Positions 55,803-64,000 of a DNA stretch of 64,000 bases are shown here, piece by piece. The stretch is taken from NCBI GenBank assembly GCA_026770025.1, contig JAMXDE010000034.1, positions 62,001 to 126,000 of the forward strand. Reading direction: 5' to 3'. Below the pieces are notes generated by a model, which was given only the letters and a program-made list of their open reading frames with translations, made no database searches and had not been told where the DNA came from. The position numbers and the translations under genes are program-made. The DNA is from Craspedostauros australis. Its lineage: Eukaryota; Bacillariophyta; Bacillariophyceae; Mastogloiales; Achnanthaceae. The first letter of the stretch is position 1. Each line of letters opens with the position of its first letter.

Positions 55803-57746
55803 ATGCCGAGGAAGGCCGCTCCGGCGAAACAAGACAGTTCCGATGGAGCGGAGTGGAACGAGCAGCTGTACCCTCAGATCCGCGAGTTGAGGGCGAAGAT
55901 CCAGAGCGGCGAAATTCCGATGGAGAAGACCCCGGGGAATGTGTGGAAAGAGAATCCCGATTTGGCATTCCTGTCCAGGCGCAACTTCGCTCGGAACCTT
56001 CGGAATTTGCGCAGTACCGTGAAGAGAAACCGCGCGAAGAAGGCGACTAAGGCCGGTACGTGATTACGCGTGCATGCCTACAAGTTATCAATTGTTACTC
56101 GTTTATTCACCGCATCATTCTCACCCTTCTCAGTGCGCATGGATACAAAATTCTCTCCCAACGTTTCCGATCTTGTCGCGAACGCAACTGCGTACAAAGA
56201 TCAATTTGACAAAGCGATCAACAAAGTATCAACGCAGCAACCCGAAGACGCGAAGGAAACCATGGACGCTTTTTCGCGCATGGCCTACAGCCCGGCACCC
56301 ACTGCTCCAGCCGCGATGCCAACAACAGCCCGTCCCTCCGCCGAACCAAACACGGCGCACATGGCATCGCCCATCCCCACCCATCCATCACCAACCCCAA
56401 GACCTCTCTACAACGCCATGGACACGATGACTGCTGCTCGTACTGAGCCCTCGTCTGTTCATGCCCCTCCACCGCATGTGGCTTCTCCTCCTGCTGCTCC
56501 TCCTGGCGTTGCTGCAAGTCGTGGCATGCTGGTGACGAACACTGTAACTGGGACACCCTTGCAAGAGGGCCCCAGTCGTGCGCGTGCGATTGAAACGTGG
56601 ATGAACAAGAACACCGAAATTTTCTTGCCCGCTGTGCGCCACGCGTACTCCCCAGCCGGTCGTGGGGAGGTGTTCGAAATCACGTTTGAGCTGCCTGGCG
56701 GGACTTGCTACGGCGATGTCAACGTGCTGATCAAGGAGCATGGGCGCGTGTTGGAGGTCAAGCTCGATCAGAACCAAGAGCTCGCGTCATCCGCCGCCAC
56801 CGACAAGGAGCTGCTTGAGCGCCTCAACGAAACGGTTCCTCCGCACCTCAAGATTCGTTCTTTCCGCGGGCAACGAGAACGCAGCGAATCCTACGCGCTT
56901 GCTGTTCGCAACATGTGTCGCGGCCACCCACGTCCTGTCCGCGTGCACAAGGAATTTCTGCCGATCCAAGTCAGTGACCGGTTTGAAATGACTGTTGACC
57001 AAGCCATGCATGGGATTGATTTTATCAATCCTTCTGTTGGCATCAATGATCGGGAGAGCGATGTGCACACTGATGCGCCCCTGCTGATCGTGCGCATGGT
57101 GCCGGTCTACAGCGCGAGCCCGGTCACCCATTGCGCCACCAACTTGGCGCGTTACGGGCGAACAGAGAGGCGTAGCAAACTTAAGCTCAACAATCGTGCT
57201 CACCGTACAGAGGATGACTACAGTTCATCCGATGACGAATGCACATTTTCCCGTCCTGCTCCTGTTCGCATGACAGTTGCTCGTGGTCGCCGAGCTACCG
57301 GATCAGGACATTCTGCAAGAGTAAGTGTTTTCGTTACCGGTTTCGTCTTCTGTTCTTCACAACTCCCACTTGTTCACTCACACATCCTTGGGTTCTTTCT
57401 TTTCACTGTGCAGTCCGCTCGTCAATCATCTCGTGTGACTGTGGGTTCGATGGACACGTCTACTCGTGCTTCCCGCCGCGCTGCTGCTCGCAGACGTGCT
57501 CGTCGCGCTGATATTCCTGACCCCGTCGTGGTGCCTTCCGCTGTTGTCTCCAGCGCGAGCACTCAGCGTTGCGCCACAGTCATTCGCAGGATTCGTGTTG
57601 CTGAGTTGATTAAGATTGACTGCGAGTCGGACGACGACGAGGAGGAGGAGTACTACTGGCCGCCGGTGAGCCCCAAGACCGAGCAGGTCGACGCACCACC
57701 GGAGAACCCCGACACCAAGGAGGGCGAAACCACAGAGACTGAGTAA
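55803..57746 (+). CDS. accessory protein of element 2, unknown fold, acidic/basic tails
   Basis: Exons 55803-56055, 56134-57320 and 57414-57746 (GT-AG, phases 1 and 0), 590 residues. The second intron (93 nt) is open in frame, so an unspliced reading is also possible. Residues 20-80 hold a short basic helical motif (WKENPDLAF, then RRNFARNLRNLRS), also found in element 1. About 90-225 is Pro/Ala/Thr-rich. About 235-420 looks globular: TWMNKNTEIFLPAVRHAYSP, GEVFEITFELPGGTCYGDVN, KIRSFRGQRERSESYALAVR, DRFEMTVDQAMHGIDFI. The end is Arg-rich (RRAAARRRARRAD), then acidic (DCESDDDEEEEYYWP). I do not recognise the central domain. Harbinger elements usually carry a second, Myb/SANT-like gene whose product helps transposase bind DNA and enter the nucleus. 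By position this could be its counterpart, but I see no clear Myb signature. Confidence 0.78.
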
Positions 57747-57929
57747 GACTGGAGTGAGTCCCATGCAGCACGAACAACCAACATAACATAACTAGTGACC
57801 AACCGTAATACCATGTTCACACTACGTCGATGAACTGTCTATGGGAGTACCTTCTAGATTGTGAATATGTTATACGATGACTGCTTGGACTACCAATGGA
57901 GTCCCATCGGAAAACGACGCCGAAAACGT

Positions 57930-57944
57930 ATTTACCGCGCTTCC
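57930..57944 (-). repeat. right terminal inverted repeat, element 2
   Basis: Reverse complement of 51854-51868 without mismatch. CGAG follows at 57945-57948. Confidence 0.9.
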
Positions 57945-57948
57945 CGAG

Positions 57949-58434
57949 CGACAAGAGACAGACGACTGGATTCGACACGATCAGTCCATTCATTTCGCGT
58001 TCGTGTGGTTCGCGCGTCCTGCGATGTGTCAGTGTGGCGGCCATGGCGGGATCTTTGCACAAGACGGGCATTCAGCATCTGAGGTGTTGAGGTGCCGAAC
58101 TCTCTTGGTCCTTGATCTCCGTCTTCACGTCATGCCAATGTGCATCCTGATGAATACTATGCGAGGACATTGACGTTGACGTTGACGACAGATACCGAAG
58201 ACTAACCAAACGATCGCACCAGCACAGAGCAGTGTTCTGGACTCCAACTTCGGAAGTGCCTCCGACATCACCTCCTCTGCCATACCGATATCAATAGTAG
58301 TACCAATAGCAGCACCAATAGGAGTACCAACACAAATACCAATATAAATATAACCACGGAGGCCCACCGAAGTGTTCAGGTGCAAGCACTGCCATACTAA
58401 TACTCAGTCGCGAAAGCGAGCAAACACGGACAAC
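57949..58434. other. spacer and leader of the second LRR gene
   Basis: Frames at 57861-58173 cross the transposon end and have no motif. ACCAATA-type repeats lie at about 58295-58345 in the leader. The LRR frame is open back to 58372, with another ATG there. Confidence 0.5.
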
Positions 58435-61400
58435 ATGAGCGACCTTGATGGGGAAGACCGCATCGCAGATGGGCACAATGAGGAGCAGCACCCACTATCA
58501 TTCACGGAGGTGCCTGCCACCGCTCACAATCAAAGTGCAGATCGTGACAATACGAGCGAGGCTCTTGTCGATGCCAATCCACGCGGTCATCAGCAGGAAC
58601 ACGAGATAGTTTTCGAGCAGGAAGAGGCTGCTGCTGCCAGCGAGGTTGTCCAGGAAACAACTTCGGAAGCCGCACATGTGGATGAGATTGAAGACTATCG
58701 TCCAGTCTCCACGAATGTACTAGCTCCAGTCCCGGCATTGTCCATGCCACCTGCACTCGGATCCTTGGAGCAAGATCTGCGAGCCAAGGCGCTTGACTTG
58801 CCACCTGGGCAAGCTTCTCAGAATGCCGTTGTTCCTGGCGCAGTTGCAGTCGCGGGTCCGTCGTCTCTCAGTCAGCTAGAGCAGGATCTGAGGGCCAAGT
58901 CGATTGACGTACCATCCCAGCAGCCACCAGTGACATCGTCGGTACCACCATCGTCAGCAACAAACGCAAAAGCAAACACAAGCACGAACGCAACAACTGA
59001 GGCTCGCATGCCATCGAGCTACGCCATGTTGGAACGCGATGTCATGGCTAAAGTCAACGTGCGGCCAGCCTCTGATGGTGCAGTCCGTCCAGGTGCGGTG
59101 GCAGTTTCTGGAACTGGCTCCTCCACTATTCACAACCATCGACGGGTGTCGCAGGGAACCGGCGCCCAATCTCGAGCGCCGGGTGCAAATCCCTCGCAGC
59201 AGAATATCGAGCAAGATATGCTGTCCAAGCTAAAGTTCGGAAAAGATGACGGCGAAGCAACCATCGCACGGTCACCCGCCTCGATGCCGGGCGCATTTCG
59301 AGCAACTGCAGACAACTCAAAGTCGGGCCAAGCGGTTTCCAACCACGCGGCTGCAAATCACAACCTATCGCAGCTCGAACGTGACCTCGTTTCCAAGTAT
59401 TCGCCAAGCGTAGCTCACGCACGCACGAGTATGCCATCCGCGAACATCAGCGCAAGTGGAAATACAGGAAAAGACACAAACGCAGACGCCAATACCGATG
59501 GATCCGCAGCAGCACCTGGCGCTCAAGCAGTTTTCCCCGGTGCAGTCTCGGTGGCCGGTCCAACCGCCTCGCTTCAACAAATGGAACAAGATGTGGGTGG
59601 CAAGCCCGGCGTCTTCGTTGTTCCTGCTGCCGCTTCCAATCGACGAAAGGATCCGCCTCCTGGCTCGAGCGATACTTCATCAAATGATATCCAAGGCACA
59701 GCAGCAGCGGCGGCAGCAACAGCAACACCGATGCGTCCTTCGTTTACCAACCCCATCTCCAAACCTGCTGGACGCAGCTTGATGCAACTCGAGGACGATG
59801 TCATTGCCAAAAACATGGCAAACCTATCTGCTCCATCGCATCCGTATCCAGGAGCAGCCGCCGTTACTCCTCACAACTACGCCACCACTGCTAATACCGC
59901 CAACAGTGCCCACGTCAACGACAGCTCAATGCTTCGCTTGGAGCAAGACGTCATGGTCAAATCCAGAGCCATGAATGCGGTTAGTCCGCAGTCCGCAAAC
60001 AGGCTTCAGCAGCTCGAGAGTGATGTGCTGGTCAAGTCACGCGCAAGCGGCACGCCAATGACCCATGCAGCAACCCTGCCTGGTGCGATCCCGTCGCACG
60101 CTGCGAACGAACGTGCCGAAGCATCGTTGCAGCATCTTGAGCAGCAGCTGACAACCAAGATCATCGCCGAAGACCGCACTGCCGTTGCGGCTCATCCCTT
60201 GACCAACAATCCAGCGTCGCACGGGCGTGCCTCGAATGCGCATGGACAGTACCAGCATGCTCCCCAGACTGGTGCCGCTGCAAGTCCCAGACAGTACAAT
60301 GACCTCAATCGCATGGAACAGGAGTTACACTCCAAGTATCAGCAAGCAACATCCCCATCCAGCGGAGGACGAACCCCCGGTGCGATGTCTCCATCAGAGA
60401 TGTCCTCGTCTGATACCGCAGCACTCCGCGCTGCGGGAAACAGCCCTGGCTTCGGCACGCCCTCCGCAGAAGGTTTTCCTCGAAATGCACTCCGCAGTTT
60501 TGACGGAATAATTGTCCAACATCAGCATGGTGCTGGCCATACCCAAGCAACAGACATGGAGGGTGGCCAGTTGATCAATTCGCTGTCGGCGTTGCAGGAA
60601 CTAAGTCAGGATCGATATTATTCGCACCCACCTACTGGTACGGACCGACAGATGTCGCCTGAAGCGGCCATGAACTCCCAATATGGACACAGGGAGGACT
60701 TTCAAAGCGGCTCAGATCGCGGCGATGCCAACACTGCCTCCAATGGGCCGTCATCAATCGTCGATCCGGAGTCATCAAGGCCACCAAATCCACCAGAGAG
60801 TTCTCCATCTCCGGACACCGGCATCGAAGCGTTTGTAGCGGATACAGTCATCGCAGCAACAAGCGCAGTCGTCGTGGATGAGGAACATCTCAAGCGATAC
60901 AGACGTGAAAGGATGAAGAGGTTGCTTTGCTACATCGCTGTGGCAGTCGTCTTAATTGTTATCGTCGTTGCAATTGTGGTCACGCAAGTGGGCGGCGATA
61001 GCAAAAGCAACATTGAAGACGATAGATCCCAGTCCGGCATAACGCCCACACCAACCGCCACCAGCATAGATCCTCCCACCAACGCTCCGACAACCGAGGT
61101 ATTCGGCGATCTCGTTGAGATGTTGCTATCGGTATACAAGAGCAACGATCTGCATGAGGATGCCTTTGGGCAATCCAAGGCGACCCCCCAATATCAAGCT
61201 CTGCTGTGGGTCAGTGAGGAGGATATCATCACGAAAGGAAGCACTGAAGTCGACGAACGACTGCTGCAACGATTTACTCTCGCCACCTTTTACTTTGCGA
61301 CGAAGGGCGACGAATGGTTCACTTGCTCGCGCACTGCAACCTCGTGCAGTGGGAATGGAAGGGGGGAGCGATGGCTACAGCCTAACATTGATGAATGTGA

Positions 61401-63163
61401 CTGGCTCGGGGTGACTTGCCAAGACGGGACCAGCACTATCCAAAGGATCTCCATCCGTAAGTCTGACTCCGTAATGCCCAACGGTGCATATTGCGCAATG
61501 ATGTGCTGCTGTGTTGTTGCCCTGTGTTTGGGCACGCCCTCTCGTCAAGATCATATCGTTGTTCTTGATCTGATCGCGACGAGGCGAGGCGAGGCGAGGC
61601 GAGACAATTTCCTGCACTCCTCCAATACTGTGCTCTACCACACTACGAGTCGTACTCACCATTCTCCCGAGAACACAAACAACACGCCACCACGTTTACC
61701 ATCTTCGCATGGTCCACGCAGCATTGCCCGACGCTATCAACAACGAGGGCATGCAGCTAGATGGATCGTTGCCATTCGAGATAGCGTTCCTGACGGGCTT
61801 GTCTTCATTCATCGCGCCACATAATATCCTCCAAGGATCCATACCATCGTCATGGGACCGCATGTCATCATTGCAGGTACTGCGATTGAACCACAACAGC
61901 CTCACTGGCCCCTTCCCTTCGTCCTTGTTGACGAACAATCCACAGCTACGGGTCTTCGAGGTGCAATCGAACCAGATGACCGGCATCATTCCGCCGGAAG
62001 TTAGCAATCTGGAGCTGAGAGACTTCCAGGTGGGAGGAAATCGGTTGCGCGGGGATATCCCTGATGGCGTGTGGCTCATCCCGACCCTGCGTAAGTCTTA
62101 TGAATATCTTCAGCCTGCGTTTGTTTTGACTGCATCCATTTCGATGGCGCCTCAAGGACAGCCACGGGACTGCAAAAGACGCGCTCCTCGCGCATGCATG
62201 CGTGCGAGTGCCCGTGCACACACAAACAGGCGCCCACGGAATACATTCGCTCATCGATCTTTTGATGCCCGCTCGCCCACCCGCCTTTCCTTTGTTCCCT
62301 GTAATGCTTTTGCGACATGATGCATCCAAAACGCCCACCACAATCTTCGCTTTGAAAAATGGCACAGAGAGCCTTGACTTGAGCAATACCGAGGGTCTTG
62401 TTGGCGAAGTCCCAGCAGCACTGTTCAACAACACTGGTCTGAAAGAAGTAGACGTTTCCGAAAATCCGAATATCACAGGTGTCATTCCAGAGAGTGTGGG
62501 CGACGTGGCATCGCAGCTGCAAACGCTGAGCATTGGACACACAGGAATGGGTGGGACGATCCCATCGTCGCTGTTCCATTTGAATGAACTCGTGGTCTTC
62601 AACGTCTCGGGCGCTGGCTTTCATGGGAACCTGTCCGAGTCATTCAGTAATCTCAGCGGCCTCCAACAACTGGCCTTGGACAACAATCGCTTCTCTGGGC
62701 CGATCCCGGTTGCATTCGACACATTGCTGTCACTGAGTAAGTGCAGAACCGTCTCCTCGGCTCCTTCGCTGCCTGGTTGCCTGGTACCTTGTTTCATCCG
62801 TTGCGCGGCTGTTCATTGCCAAGGCACGAAGCCGTCCTCTACTCTATTCGCAATGGTGCACAGGCACTTTATGTACCATCCTTGACGAGAACTTGTGCTG
62901 ACTCCAATCCCAAGCTGCAAAACTGTCCATGCTCGATCACACTCAACACCAACCCTCTGCAAATACCAAACAAACCAAACCATATCTCAAAAGAGCGCCT
63001 CACTTTGGTGGGAAATAAGCTCACCGGCACCATCTCGGATGCCATCTGCGAGCAACGCGGCGTGCTTGAGTCCGACATCCAGTTCCTCAGTGCGGACTGC
63101 GATGGCCCGGATCCCCCAGTGACGTGCGATTGTTGCTCGATGTGCAAACCTGAGACACGATGA
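58435..63163 (+). CDS. large single-pass LRR membrane protein with an 11-fold cytoplasmic repeat
   Basis: Exons 58435-61456, 61722-62090, 62368-62736 and 62994-63163, all GT-AG and phase 1, 1309 residues. An ATG at 58372 would add 21 residues. The cytoplasmic part (1 to about 825) has eleven copies of a motif like LEQDVMVKSRA between about 110 and 635, often preceded by PGAVAVAGP-like segments. The membrane helix is at about 830-851 (CYIAVAVVLIVIVVAIVV). Outside come a Thr/Pro linker, a cap region (FYFATKGDEWF, CDWLGVTC) and plant-type LRRs (LTGPFPSSLLTNNPQLRVFE; MGGTIPSSLFHLNELVVFNV). The C-terminus is TCDCCSMC. Exons 2 and 3 are both exactly 369 nt. Same architecture as the gene at 2751-6152. 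Probably a surface receptor-like protein; no kinase. Confidence 0.87.
61580..61606. repeat. GAGGC pentanucleotide repeat in intron 1 of the second LRR gene
   Basis: About five tandem copies of GAGGC/GCGAG inside the first intron (61457-61721). They keep the reading frame open through the intron to 61824, which could mislead an ab initio call. Confidence 0.85.
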
Positions 63164-64000
63164 CAGGTGCCGATCCAACGAGGGCAAGTCGGGACTGCCA
63201 TCGGGATGAGATTTGCATTTTGGGATCGTAGTCGTGCACCACAGTGATGAGCTCTAATTTCGTTTTTCTAGACAAAGCGATGATCGAAACGAGAACACTC
63301 GACTACATTGATTACAAAGGTGAGAACGAAAAATGATGACGACTGGCGACTGGAAAACAAACATCATGATGGTTGTGAAACTGTCCGTTTATTGCAACAA
63401 AGGCAACAACACATTCTCGGACAGTTAAACGAAGCGAACGCGAACAAAAAAGAACAATCCAGAATCCGGCATTTGTACTCGAAGGAGAGAAGGGAGTGCT
63501 CGCAACATCTGTCCGCAACCAAGACTGTGTGTGTCTGTTCTGCGTCTCGGAAGAATGTCACAGCTGCCCCAATGAGTCAACAGTGGTTATGTATTTCAGT
63601 TCGATGACGTCACGCGGAATGTGATCTGCCTTGTGGAGAATGGTGTCTGCTGAGATGTCAATTTCAGTGTGATTTGGGTGGTTGTGAATCCAGGAAAACG
63701 AAGCCGCAGATCCGTACCGCACAGCGCATGATTAGGTAGATCGAAGTCGTACCAATCAGTCCGAACTCCTTTTCACGCGCCATTTATCATCCAGTATCCC
63801 TCTTGGCGTTTGTTTACGGGATGCCACCTGCTTGTGCTGTGCTTTCGATCTTGTGCCGAAACATTCCTCGTTCCCACTCACCTTGCTCAAGCCATTCCGT
63901 ACAGTAGAGGGTGCAGGAATAGTCGCACGGATAGAGTCACTTGACATAGCTCGTACCCTTGCGTACTCCACGCAGTATAAGTACTACTGCCCGAGTGGTT
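63164..64000. other. right-edge region, no gene seen
   Basis: 3' flank of the LRR gene, then short frames on both strands (for example 63308-63607 + and 63971-63756 -) without motifs. No tRNA or repeat is noted. Confidence 0.5.

Larger units (their letters stand above)
51854..57944. mobile_element. PIF/Harbinger-like DNA transposon, apparently intact (element 2)
   Basis: A 6091-bp element. Terminal inverted repeats are perfect over 15 bp: 51854-51868 (GGAAGCGCGGTAAAT) and the reverse complement of 57930-57944. CGAG lies directly outside both ends (51850-51853 and 57945-57948), a 4-bp duplication. Contents: a spliced, intact DDE transposase on the minus strand (52940-54229), a spliced, intact accessory gene on the plus strand (55803-57746), and a divergent promoter region with 11-bp minisatellites between them. 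The termini resemble those of element 1 (GGA...GTAAA). Intact coding and perfect repeats suggest a recent insertion and possible activity. Confidence 0.9.

Noticed and set aside
57321-57413. Reading straight through the second intron of the transposon accessory gene
   Set aside because: The 93-nt stretch is open, but it has a strong GTAAGT donor and a pyrimidine-rich CAG acceptor, and its translation is hydrophobic, unlike the Arg/Ser-rich flanks. Retention remains possible.

Overview
This is nuclear DNA of a eukaryotic microalga, most probably a diatom. The evidence is a set of gene families I know mainly from diatoms: a DUF6824 protein with a CRAL-TRIO-like region, a helicase-associated (HA) domain protein with an N-terminal low-complexity region, two single-pass leucine-rich-repeat (LRR) membrane proteins ending in a CDCC cysteine tail, and an RNI-like LRR protein. 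Introns are short GT-AG introns and base composition is near 50% G+C. Genes lie on both strands, about one per 4 kb, with no operon-like grouping. I do not name a species.

Layout. 0-2 kb holds two tRNA genes. One is an ordinary tRNA-Lys(CTT). The other, on the minus strand at 1137-1214, is a tRNA-Cys(GCA) whose halves are in reversed order (3' half, 6-nt linker, 5' half), i.e. a circularly permuted tRNA gene. This is the most striking item in the window. 2.7-6.2 kb: five-exon LRR membrane protein. 6.7-8.3 kb: coiled-coil protein of unknown role (minus). 10.3-12.1 kb: HA-domain protein. 13.2-20.6 kb: very long VPS50/syndetin-like trafficking subunit in three exons (minus). 21.2-22.9 kb: exostosin-type glycosyltransferase. 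23.2-24.6 kb: DUF6824 protein (minus). 24.6-28.2 kb: no convincing gene. 28.2-29.4 kb: double U-box protein. 31.0-33.6 kb: predicted beta-propeller membrane protein. 34.2-34.8 kb: Qc-type SNARE with His in place of the zero-layer Gln (minus). 35.9-37.3 kb: RNI-like LRR protein.

38-58 kb is the accessory part. It holds two related PIF/Harbinger-like DNA transposons of about 6.3 and 6.1 kb. The first (38011-44315) has imperfect 26-bp terminal inverted repeats and a CAG target duplication, and its genes are decayed. The second (51854-57944) has perfect 15-bp terminal inverted repeats, a CGAG duplication, an intact one-intron transposase and an intact three-exon accessory gene in divergent orientation, with 11-bp minisatellites between them. 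Between the elements lie a Crinkler/RHS-like NTPase-nuclease gene (44.9-47.7 kb), an unresolved stretch, and a membrane-anchored alpha/beta-hydrolase (49.9-51.5 kb). 58.4-63.2 kb: a second, larger LRR membrane protein with an 11-fold repeat in its cytoplasmic part.

Functionally the genes are housekeeping trafficking (VPS50, SNARE), secretory-pathway glycosylation (exostosin), cell-surface proteins (two LRR proteins, propeller protein), ubiquitin ligation (U-box), nuclear or regulatory candidates (HA, DUF6824), and mobile or conflict genes. Exon junctions were placed by hand from splice-site consensus and reading-frame continuity. No transcript or homology search was available.
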